Of a DNA stretch of 64,000 nucleotides, positions 8,734-18,903 are shown piece by piece. Position numbers and translations under genes: made by a program. The stretch's first letter is position 1, and every line of letters starts with the position of its first letter. The notes under the pieces are model-generated. The model made no database searches and was not told where the DNA came from. It saw nothing but the letters and a program-made list of their open reading frames with translations. This DNA is from Cyclobacterium lianum (GTDB lineage Bacteria; Bacteroidota; Bacteroidia; Cytophagales; Cyclobacteriaceae): the NCBI RefSeq assembly GCF_900143075.1, contig NZ_FRCY01000020.1, positions 1 through 64,000 on the forward strand. Direction: 5' to 3'.

Positions 8734-9570
8734 TCAGGGGATCCACTTGATGTGCTTGAAGTTAGGTTTTCGCTTTTGGAGAAAGGCATCCCGTCCCTCC
8801 TTGGCTTCTTCAGTCATGTAGGCCAGACGAGTAGCCTCCCCGGCAAATACCTGCTGACCTACCAATCCGTCGTCGGTGAGATTAAACGCAAATTTCAACA
8901 TTTTGATGGACGTCGGAGATTTGGCCAGAATTTCCTGTGCCCATTCGTATGCAGTGCTTTCAAGGATTTCATGGGGCACAACGGCATTTACCATTCCCAT
9001 ATCAAAGGCCTCCTGAGCGGAATAGTTTCTGCCTAAAAAGAAAATTTCACGTGCTTTTTTCTGTCCCACCATCTTGGCCAGGTAGGCAGAGCCATACCCA
9101 CCGTCAAAGCTCGTCACATCGGCATCCGTTTGCTTGAATATCGCATGTTCCTTACTGGCCAGGCTAAGGTCACATACCACATGAAGGCTGTGTCCACCAC
9201 CTACGGCCCATCCGGGCACCACAGCGATGACTACCTTTGGCATAAACCGGATCAAACGTTGTACTTCAAGTATATTCAGTCGGTGCATTCCATCTTGCCC
9301 TACATAGCCCTGATGACCTCTCGCTTTCTGATCGCCGCCACTGCAAAAGGAATAAACACCGTCTTTGGGGGAAGGACCTTCTGCAGATAGCAATACCACA
9401 CCGATCTCGGTATCCTCTCTTGCATCCAGAAAAGCCTCATACAATTCAGAGGTGGTTTGTGGCCTGAAAGCATTTCTTACCTCTGGCCTGTTAAAGGCAA
9501 TTCTTGCCACTCCATCACACTTGTGATAAGTGATATCCTGGTATTCCTTTACTTTTTTCCAATTGATCAT
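8734..9570 (-). CDS. menB: 1,4-dihydroxy-2-naphthoyl-CoA synthase
   Basis: A crotonase-fold enzyme of 278 residues from the ATG at 9568-9570 (an upstream ATG at 9594 would add 8 residues). It closes the naphthoquinol ring of menaquinone from o-succinylbenzoyl-CoA. Motifs: FCSGGDQKARG, the oxyanion loop PGWAVGGGHSLHVVCDLSLAS and the MenB signature TDADVTSFDGGYGSAYLA. It is divergent from menE, leaving a shared promoter region of about 110 bases, which suggests joint control. Confidence 0.96.
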   Translation of the reverse strand: MINWKKVKEYQDITYHKCDGVARIAFNRPEVRNAFRPQTTSELYEAFLDAREDTEIGVVLLSAEGPSPKDGVYSFCSGGDQKARGHQGYVGQDGMHRLNILEVQRLIRFMPKVVIAVVPGWAVGGGHSLHVVCDLSLASKEHAIFKQTDADVTSFDGGYGSAYLAKMVGQKKAREIFFLGRNYSAQEAFDMGMVNAVVPHEILESTAYEWAQEILAKSPTSIKMLKFAFNLTDDGLVGQQVFAGEATRLAYMTEEAKEGRDAFLQKRKPNFKHIKWIP

Positions 9571-9683
9571 CTGTAGGATAATTTTAGCTGGCAAGATAGC
9601 AGGGGAAATTAATTTTCAGAAATAATTGCCAAACTAATCATGGACTGACCTGTTTTTAGTTATTTTGTTTTCAAAAGACAGGC

Positions 9684-10754
9684 ATGATTATTTTCGGAAA
9701 TACTTCCTACACCAAAGAGCAGATTAAGTCTGGTGTGGCAACTGACCTGCTTTCCGAATATGCGCGTGGATTTGAATTTTGCCGGGACTGGCTGAATGGA
9801 GCCCAACGTTTTTTCATGCAGACTTCCGGTTCTACCGGCAGGCCGAAGCAAATAGAAGTAAACCGAAGTCAGCTTATTTCCAGCGTACGGGCGACCGGCC
9901 GATTTTTTGAAGTGACAGAGGGATGGAAATTGCTGTGTTGCCTGGATGTAGAAAAGATAGCTGGAAAAATGATGCTCATCAGGGCAATGGAATGGGAAGG
10001 TGAGGCGCTGGTTCAGCTTCCAACTGCTAATCCCCTGAAAAATGTCGTGGAGGATGCCTTCGATTTTGTAGCTATGGTGCCCCTTCAGGTCGAGGCCTGT
10101 CTTTCTGAGCCAGGGAGCAGCGCTGTATTGAATCAAGTGCGCAATCTGATCGTAGGTGGTGCCCCGCTATCGGCTTCCCTGCGAAAAAAAATGCAACAAC
10201 TGAAGGGAAACGTTTATCAAACCTATGGCATGACCGAAACCGTTTCACATATCGCATTGGCTAATGTCAAGAATCCTGGTCCGCTGATATACCAGGCCCT
10301 GCCAGAGGTGGAATTGAGGATTGACGCCGGGAATAAGCTTGCTGTAAAGGCGCCGATGACCGGTAATCAATGGGTGCAGACCCAGGATGTCGTAGACCTG
10401 ATAAGCCCGTATTCTTTCTGCTGGAAGGGAAGGGCAGACTTTATTGTCAATTCCGGAGGGGTAAAAATACACCCTGAAGAGGTTTCCGAGGCAGTCAGCG
10501 GGCTGGTTCAGGACTGCTTCCCCGGGAGGAGATATTTTGTCTCAGGTCTGCCGGACAACAAATTGGGTCAAATTCTTGTACTGGTTGTGGAGGGAAATCC
10601 AATCCCCGAACGGGAGAAGACCTTTCTGGAGCATGCGCGTGCGCTCCTCCCCCGGTTTTCGAATCCGAAAAGAATACTCTTTGTGTCTGAATTTAAAATG
10701 ACCCAGTCCGGGAAGATCGATCAACTGCAAACTTTAGCATCATGGAAAAATTAA
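9684..10754 (+). CDS. menE: o-Succinylbenzoate-CoA ligase (short AMP-binding type)
   Basis: A 356-residue adenylate-forming enzyme. Motifs: phosphate loop QTSGSTGRPKQ (46-56), TYGMTET (180-186) and the C-terminal hinge region GRADFIVNSGGVKIHPEEV. It activates o-succinylbenzoate to the CoA ester before MenB acts. It is shorter than the enterobacterial enzyme because the N-terminal part is compact, as in other Bacteroidota. Identification as MenE rests on these motifs plus divergence from menB. It overlaps the next gene by 13 bases. Confidence 0.9.
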   Translation: MIIFGNTSYTKEQIKSGVATDLLSEYARGFEFCRDWLNGAQRFFMQTSGSTGRPKQIEVNRSQLISSVRATGRFFEVTEGWKLLCCLDVEKIAGKMMLIRAMEWEGEALVQLPTANPLKNVVEDAFDFVAMVPLQVEACLSEPGSSAVLNQVRNLIVGGAPLSASLRKKMQQLKGNVYQTYGMTETVSHIALANVKNPGPLIYQALPEVELRIDAGNKLAVKAPMTGNQWVQTQDVVDLISPYSFCWKGRADFIVNSGGVKIHPEEVSEAVSGLVQDCFPGRRYFVSGLPDNKLGQILVLVVEGNPIPEREKTFLEHARALLPRFSNPKRILFVSEFKMTQSGKIDQLQTLASWKN

Positions 10755-11164
10755 TGATCGTATTATTTATGGCAGCTTTTCTTCAAACCGACGACTCCGG
10801 TGCGGAGCTTTCTGTCTCAGTATTGGTCCAGGGCAAGGAAAGGGGCCTGGTGCAGCTACTGGTTTTCGAAGCAGCGGCGGGTTTTCCGGATCAGCCTTCA
10901 AAGGCCATCAGAAGAGAGGCAGCGCCCGTAAGAGGCGGGGAGGTTGTTTTTCATTTCACCGGTTTAAAACCGGGCAACTATGCCATTTCCGCATTTCACG
11001 ATGAAGATGGTGATGGTAAAATGAGGAAGAACATCTTTGGTGTTCCAAAAGACCTGTATGGTTTTTCCAACGATGTCAGAAATCCTTTTTCGGCACCCAG
11101 TTTCCAAAGCGCGGCCGTCCAACTTCCCCCGGATGGATTAGCCATTAGTTTTTCGCTCAAATGA
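10742..11164 (+). CDS. DUF2141 domain protein
   Basis: A 140-residue exported protein with a short hydrophobic N-terminus. The central motif GNYAISAFHDEDGDGKMRKN and the following FGVPKDLYGFSN are the DUF2141 signature; the DEDGDGK piece looks like a calcium-type loop. Function unknown. It overlaps menE by 13 bases and the next small ORF by 4 bases (ATGA), so the three form an operon. Confidence 0.85.
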   Translation: MEKLMIVLFMAAFLQTDDSGAELSVSVLVQGKERGLVQLLVFEAAAGFPDQPSKAIRREAAPVRGGEVVFHFTGLKPGNYAISAFHDEDGDGKMRKNIFGVPKDLYGFSNDVRNPFSAPSFQSAAVQLPPDGLAISFSLK

Positions 11165-11337
11165 AAGTCAATAAATCTCTCCGGATAGCTGTTGCCTCAG
11201 TAGGACTGTTCGCAGCACTGATATACATTCTGCACTTCTTCGGGCTGATCTACCACCCCTATATCCCGGCTATTTGCGGCGGACTTGCTGTCGCTGCCTA
11301 CCTTTTTGGAGTTTACGCAAAAAAGCAGAGCGGCTGA
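11161..11337 (+). CDS. Small two-helix membrane protein (58 aa)
   Basis: A short frame starting inside the stop of the DUF2141 gene (ATGA overlap). It encodes 58 residues with two hydrophobic segments (about 9-30 and 34-52: IAVASVGLFAALIYIL and IPAICGGLAVAAYLFG) and a basic C-terminus KKQSG. I do not recognise a family. Translational coupling and clear membrane segments support it as real. Confidence 0.6.
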   Translation: MKVNKSLRIAVASVGLFAALIYILHFFGLIYHPYIPAICGGLAVAAYLFGVYAKKQSG

Positions 11338-11616
11338 GTCTGTATGATCTTATCCATCGTGCGGAAGATGTATAAAAATGCTTTACCTGTGCATTTTTAT
11401 GATGTTTGTCATATTTTTAGCTGACCGATATGTGGTATCGTTTCGGCTTTGATGACGATATTTGATTCAGTTAAATATACCTATTCAATCACAACCGGCT
11501 ACCAGACTATATAGGTCGCTAAGGGTATCTGGGAGCAGATGGTGTCCACCTTCCGGGTACTTTGCCTGCGCTTCTATCGGCTGGAAGGCGTGGGGCTGCT
11601 AAAACGCAAGGAAATT

Positions 11617-12459
11617 ATGAAAAAGCTATTGGTTCCTACTGACTTCTCTCCACATGCGGACGCCGCTTTGGATCTTGCCATACGACTGGCAAAAAAAGTA
11701 GAAGCTGAAATACTGATCATCCATGTCGTCCTCACTCCTGTCAATTGGGCGAAACTAAGCAAAGAACAGGAAAAACTGTTTCCGGATACGCTTGATGTGA
11801 TCAGGAAAGCAAAGATTGAATTAAAGACCAGGAAAGACAAAGTCGGCGCTTTGGGATTGGATGTGCGCGAGCAGATTCATTTCAGCGATGGTAAGGAGCG
11901 GATCATTAACTATCTGGCGCTTGAAAAAATAGATATGGTGATTATGGGCTCACATGGCAGATACGGATTCAAATCACATGTGCTCGGATCCAATACCTAC
12001 ACCGTATTGAGAAAATCGGATATCCCCGTTATTGTAGTTAAACCTGACAAGGGCGATTACAATTTTAAAAAAGTGGTGCTGGCCACAGACTTCAGGGAGG
12101 ATTCCGGCAAGGCTTTTCAGCTACTGGGGGATACTATACGGCTCATCGGAGGAGAACCCGAACTACTATTCGTAAATACTCCTGCTAATTTTATGGAGGA
12201 AGAGCAGATCAGGTCACTGGGAGCGAAGTTTTTGGAAAAATATTCCTTCTACACCCATAAGGTCCATATCTATGGTGCATACAATGTGGAGAGGGGAATC
12301 ATACAATATGCAAAAGCAGCAAACGCAGACGCCGTGGCGGTAGTGACTCATGGGAAAACTGATTTGCAGCAGCTCTTTTCCCCTTCTGTTACGGAAAATC
12401 TTGTCACCTATCTCGATAAACCTGTAATCAGCCTTAATGTAACAGCTAAAGACCATTAA
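11617..12459 (+). CDS. Universal stress protein, tandem UspA domains
   Basis: 280 residues from the ATG at 11617, preceded by AAGGAAATT; a longer frame from 11539 has no domain support. Domain 1 begins KKLLVPTDFSPHADAA and keeps a nucleotide-binding pattern around MGSHGRYGFKSHVLGS; domain 2 begins FKKVVLATDFREDS and has a degenerate equivalent around VVTHGKTDLQQLF. Tandem Usp proteins are cytoplasmic stress proteins that often bind ATP. Monocistronic, with a strong terminator behind it. Confidence 0.9.
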   Translation: MKKLLVPTDFSPHADAALDLAIRLAKKVEAEILIIHVVLTPVNWAKLSKEQEKLFPDTLDVIRKAKIELKTRKDKVGALGLDVREQIHFSDGKERIINYLALEKIDMVIMGSHGRYGFKSHVLGSNTYTVLRKSDIPVIVVKPDKGDYNFKKVVLATDFREDSGKAFQLLGDTIRLIGGEPELLFVNTPANFMEEEQIRSLGAKFLEKYSFYTHKVHIYGAYNVERGIIQYAKAANADAVAVVTHGKTDLQQLFSPSVTENLVTYLDKPVISLNVTAKDH

Positions 12460-12461
12460 AA

Positions 12462-12490
12462 AAGGCCGGCCGTTTTTATCGGCCGGCCTT
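12462..12490 (+). terminator. Terminator between usp and phosphohexomutase genes
   Basis: An 11-base perfect stem AAGGCCGGCCG / CGGCCGGCCTT with a 7-base T-rich loop between two convergent genes; probably works in both directions. Confidence 0.75.
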
Positions 12491-12510
12491 GAGTGGTCGC
12501 AGACAAATTT

Positions 12511-14238
12511 TCAGGCAAAAAATTCTTTGAGCGCATTTATTTTGCGCTCCAGGGAAGCTTCCGTTTTTCTATATGCTTCCCTGTCAGGTAAAGGTTCGTT
12601 GACGGAAATATAATACTTGATTTTTGGTTCTGTGCCGGAAGGTCTGGCAGATATCTTGCTGCCATCCTCCAGGTAAAACTGAATAACGTTGGATTTGTCA
12701 AGGTCCAGATGGTATTCCTTGTTTTCCTTCATGTCGTAGATTCGGCTCTCCTGGACATCGATGATTTTGTCCACTTTTATGCCGTTGATTGTCGACGGTT
12801 TGTTGTTACGAAATCCCTTCATCAATTGCTGAATCTGTTCGGCGCCATCTTTACCTTTTTTTGTGATCGAAATCAATGATTCTTTATAGAAGCCATACTT
12901 TTGGTATATTTCTGCCAGCACATCGATCAGGCTCATGCCTTTCTGGCGGTAGTAGGCAGCAATTTCTGCCACTACAGCACAAGCCGATACACCGTCTTTG
13001 TCCCGGGCAAAATCCCCAACCAGAAAACCGTAACTTTCTTCACCCCCGGCGATAAATTCCTTTTTGCCCTCATTGGCAAGAATAACCTGTGCAATATTTT
13101 TAAAACCTGTAAGCACATCGAAGTATTCAACCTTAAAATCTTTGCTGATCACACCCAGTAAATCAGTAGTAACGATGGTACTGACGGTAAACTGGTCGCC
13201 GGTCAGGCGACCCTGTTCCCGGTACATGTTCAGCAGATAATAAATGATAAGGGCACCGGTTTGGTTGCCATTCAACAATTCATATTCCCCCTTTTCATTG
13301 GGAACCACCGCTGCCGTGCGGTCACCATCTGGATCACATGCCAAAACGAGCTCAGCTTTTACTTTTTCTGCAAGTTTGATTGATAAATTCAACGCTTCGG
13401 CTTCTTCGGGGTTTGGATAGACGACCGTGGGGAAGTTGCCGTCCGGTTCCCTTTGTTCTTCTACCACGTGGATGTTTTCGAAGCCAAATACTTTCAGAGC
13501 TGCCGGAACCATTTTTCCTGAGGCACCATGGATAGGAGAAAAGACGATGGGCATATCCTTTGCGAGAATATTCTTCTGGGGCGAAAGACTGAGTTTTTTT
13601 AACTCATTGAGATAAATCAGGTCGAAATCTTCCTCAATAAATTCTTTCAATTCGTCGTTTTTGTTCCAGTTGACATCATCAATTGATTTTATTTTCAATA
13701 CCTCAGTAATGATGTTTTTATCATGAGGAGCTACTACCTGTCCACCATCGTTCCAATAAACCTTGTAGCCATTGTATTCTTTGGGGTTGTGGGATGCCGT
13801 CACCATTACGCCACTTTCGCAGCCATAGTGTCTGATGGCGAAGGAAAGCATGGGTGTAGGCCGCATTTCCCTGAAATATTTGACCTTTATTCCGTTTGCT
13901 GTCATTACGTTGGCGGTAGTTTCTGCAAAAAGAGTATTGTTTATACGGGAGTCATGGGTCACGGCGATACTGATTTCCTGATTGGGGAAACTTGCTTTCA
14001 GGTAGTTGGCAAGTCCCTGTGTTGCCATACCTATGGTATAGACATTCATTCGATTGGAGCCCACCCCCATGATCCCTCTCAAGCCTCCGGTACCGAATTC
14101 CAGATCCCGGTAAAAAGAATCGATCAATTCAGTTGGGTCTTCGGCGTTCAACAAGGCACTTATCTGAGCTTTGCTCTGAGCATCAATGTTGCTGTCCAGC
14201 CAGGATTGCGCTTTGTGAATTATGGATGCATCTGTCAT
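12511..14238 (-). CDS. Phosphoglucomutase/phosphomannomutase (alpha-D-phosphohexomutase)
   Basis: 575 residues from the ATG at 14236-14238. It interconverts sugar 1- and 6-phosphates. Visible are the phosphoserine loop TASHNP (Ser149), the metal loop DPDGDR (302-307), the sugar-binding GGEESYGF and the phosphate-binding RPSGTEPKIKYY near the C-terminus. The length and layout are those of the long PgcA-like group rather than the 460-residue AlgC group. Monocistronic. Glucose versus mannose preference cannot be read here. Confidence 0.93.
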   Translation of the reverse strand: MTDASIIHKAQSWLDSNIDAQSKAQISALLNAEDPTELIDSFYRDLEFGTGGLRGIMGVGSNRMNVYTIGMATQGLANYLKASFPNQEISIAVTHDSRINNTLFAETTANVMTANGIKVKYFREMRPTPMLSFAIRHYGCESGVMVTASHNPKEYNGYKVYWNDGGQVVAPHDKNIITEVLKIKSIDDVNWNKNDELKEFIEEDFDLIYLNELKKLSLSPQKNILAKDMPIVFSPIHGASGKMVPAALKVFGFENIHVVEEQREPDGNFPTVVYPNPEEAEALNLSIKLAEKVKAELVLACDPDGDRTAAVVPNEKGEYELLNGNQTGALIIYYLLNMYREQGRLTGDQFTVSTIVTTDLLGVISKDFKVEYFDVLTGFKNIAQVILANEGKKEFIAGGEESYGFLVGDFARDKDGVSACAVVAEIAAYYRQKGMSLIDVLAEIYQKYGFYKESLISITKKGKDGAEQIQQLMKGFRNNKPSTINGIKVDKIIDVQESRIYDMKENKEYHLDLDKSNVIQFYLEDGSKISARPSGTEPKIKYYISVNEPLPDREAYRKTEASLERKINALKEFFA

Positions 14239-14435
14239 GTGTAGAAAAAGTTTTAGTTTTTGGTTTTGAGCCAAAAGATAAGCAATAATATGGATTTACC
14301 CTTTATGGCTGCGGAGATTTTTAGAAGCTGCTCGTATTTGACGAAAGCGCCTTCAATTTTTGAAATACCCGGGTTGGAATATTTTTGCTTATTCTCTACC
14401 TTCATATTTTAATTGAAAAATAGCCGATCAATTTT

Positions 14436-14858
14436 ATGGATTTTGATAAATTAGACGAGGAACTTTCACGTATTGTAGAATTGCGCATCAGGTTGAGTGA
14501 AATAACCTATGCAGATCCTGATTATGACGAAATAGAGGAGCAATTGCATGATCTGGAAGACACGCTGAACGAAAAATACGGTGATTTGCTGGAAGAAAAG
14601 TTGGCAGAAATATATGCTACTTTGTCCTCTGATAACGACGTTTTGCTTCCTTCAGCTTATCTGGCCAACAAATACATTCCCATGCAGCCAGATGCCAGAG
14701 GAGTGGTGACATACGATGTACAGGGCATGGAAGGAGTGCCGGTGGAGTCAGAACAATTTGATGGGCAGGATGTTCGCATTGCTCTGGTACCCAATCCCGT
14801 GAGGTTTGTAATGGTCATCAATGGCAGGTCGCTCAAGGACCTGTGGCGTTCGAGGTAG
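14436..14858 (+). CDS. Conserved hypothetical protein, acidic coiled-coil N-terminus
   Basis: A 140-residue cytoplasmic protein. Residues 1-65 are strongly helical and acidic (LDEELSRIVELRIRLSE, DEIEEQLHDLEDTLNEKYG); the second half is a mixed domain ending VMVINGRSLKDLWR. I recognise no named domain. No close operon partner. Confidence 0.7.
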   Translation: MDFDKLDEELSRIVELRIRLSEITYADPDYDEIEEQLHDLEDTLNEKYGDLLEEKLAEIYATLSSDNDVLLPSAYLANKYIPMQPDARGVVTYDVQGMEGVPVESEQFDGQDVRIALVPNPVRFVMVINGRSLKDLWRSR

Positions 14859-14919
14859 GTTTTTTTCGAAAATCAGTGTCCGAATTACTCTTTTATGGTA
14901 ATGAAAATCATGCAAAAGT

Positions 14920-16503
14920 ATGACTCTAAGAATGCATCCCTTCATGTTCATGCTTTTTTTGCCATTCGTTTTTACCGGGTGTGCTGGAGTCTTGCAAAAC
15001 CGAAATGCCGGCTCGGACAATAGTGTAGCGGGCTCCGGAATGCAACCGGTTCCGGAGAAAGAAGTAGCGGGCAGTACTGCCGGCAGGGAAAAAATACAGG
15101 ATCTGCAGGTGGGGGTTTTTTTTATGCCTTCATGGAATGTATCGGGAAATGAAAATCAGGATATTGATAGCTTTTGGTCCTGTCTGCGGGGTAGAGAGAA
15201 TTGCAGCTTTCTGGCAGATAAAAGATCCTGGGGGCCGAACGGGAGGATATACAATGCCCGGTACCCGTATGAAGGTCCTTTTCTGGACAAAAAACCCATA
15301 TCCGAATTGAAAGGTTTCTACCGGCGTGATGATCCCGAGGTAGCGCGGAGGCAACTCGATTACATGCACGATTACGGGATAGACTTTTTTGCATACAATT
15401 GGTTTTTTGGAAGGCACTATTACTACCACAAAAACTTTGCTCCACAGGCAGCCTTGTATTATCCGCAAGGTTGGCCTACCGATCCCCAGCGGGATGGGCG
15501 GGTAAAAGTCCCGGGAGTGGAAGTATGGAATGAACAGTTGACGGTATTGCTGCAGGAAAACGCCAAAAGACCTGCAGAAAAGCAAGTGAAATTTGCATTG
15601 AATTGGTGTGATGACAGTGAGGACAGGTGGCTGGCCTGGCTTCAGATGGACTCTCCTCAGAATATAGCCTCCCGAACCAATTATACCGGAGAAACCCCCA
15701 ACAGGGACTTGTACCTGAAAGTCCACGACAAAATCACCTTATTGTGGATCGACAAATATTTTCACCGGAAGGACTATTTGAAGGACGAATCGGGAAGACC
15801 GGTAATCTATTTTTATTTCCCTCACGATACTGAGGCAAGAGCAGCCTACTATGGAATAGGGTTGGATGAATTGCTGGAAAGATCTCAGGGACTTGCCAGA
15901 AAGGCCGGGTTTCCCGGAATTAAATTCATTGCCGTAACTTCGGGTGCCATGACCGCTTCCTTAAAGGCATATGCCATGCCTACCTCCTGGGAGCCACTAG
16001 ATGACAGGCAACCCTGGCAGGGAGGTCGGTACACGCAGCGGATGCTTTTTCAGGATTATGCTACCCGTTTGCCCGACCTTGGCTTTGACGGAATGACCGC
16101 CTACATTTACCATGATTTTTATGAGCAAAATAACAAAAGTTACGCCGACATGCGGAAAACCTACCAGGGGCATTGGAATAAATGGACGGAATACTTCAGC
16201 AAGGACAGCAGCTTCGAGTACCAGGTTCCGGTCGCTATGGGCTGGGACCGCCGGCCTGCCGGAGGTACCTGGCCACAACAGAGCGGAATTCCCAGTGAGC
16301 CCCTGAAGGATAACGTAATTTCCGACAAAGCCTCCTTTCTGTCCAAGCTTAGTGATGCAAGAAAGGTATTGGTGGAAAACCGGGAGAGCAATGGCAAAAC
16401 CCTGATGGTATGTTGCTGGAACGAGTACCTGGAAGGCAACCACATCGAGCCCACCGAGGGCCATGGTTTTGACTACCTGGAAGCAATAGACGCACTTTTT
16501 TGA
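14920..16503 (+). CDS. GH99-like / WbsX-type lipoprotein glycosidase
   Basis: A 527-residue lipoprotein (hydrophobic signal with lipobox FTGC). The body resembles the GH71/GH99-like WbsX group: VGVFFMPSWN, DYMHDYGIDFFAYNWFFGR and the C-terminal WNEYLEGNHIEPTEGHGFDYL. Members act on, or are near genes for, mannosides and sulfated or branched polysaccharides. Exported to the cell envelope. Convergent with trpS. Exact substrate unknown. Confidence 0.8.
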   Translation: MTLRMHPFMFMLFLPFVFTGCAGVLQNRNAGSDNSVAGSGMQPVPEKEVAGSTAGREKIQDLQVGVFFMPSWNVSGNENQDIDSFWSCLRGRENCSFLADKRSWGPNGRIYNARYPYEGPFLDKKPISELKGFYRRDDPEVARRQLDYMHDYGIDFFAYNWFFGRHYYYHKNFAPQAALYYPQGWPTDPQRDGRVKVPGVEVWNEQLTVLLQENAKRPAEKQVKFALNWCDDSEDRWLAWLQMDSPQNIASRTNYTGETPNRDLYLKVHDKITLLWIDKYFHRKDYLKDESGRPVIYFYFPHDTEARAAYYGIGLDELLERSQGLARKAGFPGIKFIAVTSGAMTASLKAYAMPTSWEPLDDRQPWQGGRYTQRMLFQDYATRLPDLGFDGMTAYIYHDFYEQNNKSYADMRKTYQGHWNKWTEYFSKDSSFEYQVPVAMGWDRRPAGGTWPQQSGIPSEPLKDNVISDKASFLSKLSDARKVLVENRESNGKTLMVCCWNEYLEGNHIEPTEGHGFDYLEAIDALF

Positions 16504-16572
16504 GCCGAATCGAGACCACCTGTCAGAATTATCTGATACTACCATTACGGATGATCTTGGTTTTTTTGGCTT

Positions 16573-17547
16573 TTAATCGAACCCCAGACGATTCCGCAAT
16601 TTGCTCAACAGCACATTGGCCGTGCTACGCGCTTTTCTTTCGCCTGCCTCCAGCCTGGCCTCCAGCTCGGGAAGGTTGTCCATCAAATGATCGAAAGCAA
16701 GCCTTTCCTCTTTGTACTTGTCCAGGATCAGGCCCAGCAATTCCTTTTTCGCATGCCCGTACCCAAAATTACCTCCCAGGTATTTTTGTCTGAGATCCTG
16801 GGTTTGGGAGGCTTCCGCCATGAGCTGAAACAATTTGAAAACGGTGCAGGTATCAGGATCCTTTGGTTCTTCCAGGGGAGTGCTATCGGTAATGATGGTG
16901 TTGATGTTTTTCTTTAGTTGCTTCTCCGGTAAAAAGATGTCGATGTAATTGTTGTAAGATTTACTCATCTTTTGCCCGTCAGTACCCGGAATGATCATTA
17001 CATTTTCGCTGATGCGGGCCTCCGGAATGGTCAGTAGCTCCTCACCCATTCGGTGGTTGAATCCACTGGCAATATCTCTGGCAATTTCCAGATGCTGCAA
17101 TTGGTCTTTACCCACAGGTACCAGATCTGCCTCATACAGCAAGATGTCCGCAGCCATCAATACCGGATAGGTAAAAAGACCTGCATTCACATCTGAGAGC
17201 CGGTCCGATTTGTCTTTAAAGCTATGGGCATTGGCCAGCATGGGAAATGGGGTAAAGCAACTCAGATACCAGGTGAGTTCTGTCACTTCCGGAATTCTTG
17301 ATTGCCTGTAAAAAACGGTTTTCTCAATGTCCAGACCGAAAGCCAACCATGCAGCGGCTACGGCATTCACATTTTCCACCCTTTGCCTCGCATCCTTGAT
17401 GGTAGTCAGGGAGTGAAAATCGGCAATAAAAATAAATGATTCATGGTTGTCTCTGAGGGCAAGATCGATGGCCGGTTGAATGGCCCCCAATATATTTCCC
17501 AGGTGGGGTTTTCCTGAACTTTGTATTCCTGTAAGTACTCTGGTCAT
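16573..17547 (-). CDS. trpS: Tryptophanyl-tRNA synthetase
   Basis: A 324-residue class I synthetase charging tRNA-Trp. The HIGH-equivalent PHLGN (14-18) and the KMSKS loop (193-197) are both present; GIQSSGKPHLGNILG at the N-terminus and DAARR-type editing-free layout are typical of bacterial TrpRS. Length is normal. Confidence 0.97.
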   Translation of the reverse strand: MTRVLTGIQSSGKPHLGNILGAIQPAIDLALRDNHESFIFIADFHSLTTIKDARQRVENVNAVAAAWLAFGLDIEKTVFYRQSRIPEVTELTWYLSCFTPFPMLANAHSFKDKSDRLSDVNAGLFTYPVLMAADILLYEADLVPVGKDQLQHLEIARDIASGFNHRMGEELLTIPEARISENVMIIPGTDGQKMSKSYNNYIDIFLPEKQLKKNINTIITDSTPLEEPKDPDTCTVFKLFQLMAEASQTQDLRQKYLGGNFGYGHAKKELLGLILDKYKEERLAFDHLMDNLPELEARLEAGERKARSTANVLLSKLRNRLGFD

Positions 17548-17616
17548 TACTCTAATTTTGTTGCAAATTAAGTAATTAAAGGATAATTTGCGGCAATTTT
17601 AACGTTATTTGCTGGT

Positions 17617-18714
17617 ATGAAGAGGACTGTATTTTTGTTGGCTTTGGGAAGTTTACTGTTTTCCTGTTCGCCAGATGTTAAGAGTCAGGAGGTTGAAGGT
17701 TCCGGGCTGGTCTGGGAACAGACAATGATCAATGTCGGGGCAGTACTGGAGGAAAATGGGACGGCATCAGCCGACTTCTATTTCGTGAACAAAACGGATA
17801 CGCTGGTTTTGATAGAAGAGGTACTAACAGATTGCGGATGTACCCTGGCCGAATATTCGGCCGATACCATCCCCAAAGACAAGGTAGGGATGGTCAGGGT
17901 CAACTATGACCAACAATCCAGAGGAGGAACTTTTTCGAAGATGATTCTGGTCAGGTCAAATGTGGACACTGACGGGGATACCTTGTTTTTAGAGGGCGTA
18001 AACGTTCCTTTTCCCAATGATCCCGCATCGCATTATAAAGTACGGAAGGGCGGTTTGGGTTTCGTTTTTGAAACGAATAATCTGGGTACACTATTTACGA
18101 ACAAGGCCAAAATCAAACCACTGGACTTTTATAACTTTAATGATTATCCACTTCAGTTGAATCAAATGCAGGAAGATCTTCCAGAGTATGTGCAGGTGCA
18201 AATGATTCCGGCTGTAGTGCCTCCGAATACCCGCGGGGTATTGGAGATCATTTATGATCCGGCACTCAAAAATGATCTTGGATTTGTGGAAGAAGAGATC
18301 AATCTCTCGCTGATCTCTTCGGAGAGAATATCCCTGGATCTGGATCTGATTGCGATCATACACGAATACTTTGATCCCGTTCCGGTAAGCCAGTTGGATA
18401 GTGTCCCTAAACTTAAGATAAGCGAACTGGAAGTGGATTTGGGAAATATCAGTTCGGGAAAAAAGGTTTCCAAATTGATCAGTCTGGAAAATGCAGGTCC
18501 GAGGCCGCTAAATCTGAGAAAAGTGGTGTCCAATTGTGGCTGCGTCTCCATCGATTTACCCGGCGAAGACCTGGCAGCGGGAGAAAAGATGGACCTGGTA
18601 TTCACCTTTGACACAAAAGGCAGAAGGGGGATTGATCACAAAACCATTACTTTGTTCAGCAATGATCCACTTAATCCAACGCAGACCATATTGATCAAAA
18701 GCAGGATAGATTAA
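17617..18714 (+). CDS. DUF1573 repeat lipoprotein
   Basis: A 365-residue lipoprotein (lipobox LLFSC). It contains an N-terminal DUF1573 domain with the marker CGC in LTDCGCTLAEY, a middle related region, and a C-terminal DUF1573 domain with SNCGCVSIDLP. These are immunoglobulin-like periplasmic domains of unknown role, very common in Bacteroidota. Divergent from trpS. Confidence 0.88.
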   Translation: MKRTVFLLALGSLLFSCSPDVKSQEVEGSGLVWEQTMINVGAVLEENGTASADFYFVNKTDTLVLIEEVLTDCGCTLAEYSADTIPKDKVGMVRVNYDQQSRGGTFSKMILVRSNVDTDGDTLFLEGVNVPFPNDPASHYKVRKGGLGFVFETNNLGTLFTNKAKIKPLDFYNFNDYPLQLNQMQEDLPEYVQVQMIPAVVPPNTRGVLEIIYDPALKNDLGFVEEEINLSLISSERISLDLDLIAIIHEYFDPVPVSQLDSVPKLKISELEVDLGNISSGKKVSKLISLENAGPRPLNLRKVVSNCGCVSIDLPGEDLAAGEKMDLVFTFDTKGRRGIDHKTITLFSNDPLNPTQTILIKSRID

Positions 18715-18903
18715 AGTTAGAAAACAGCAGCAATAAAGCCTCCTTATTTTTAAAGACGGGGATAAAGTCGCCCATTTAGCTTTACAGACTTGTTATTTTG
18801 ATATTAATCATTGAATTTTGGTGTCACTTTCACCAAGGGCACGATAATAAGTTTGCATGCATTATTGCTGCATACCTGGTGACTGCTAATTCGCAACATT
18901 AGA

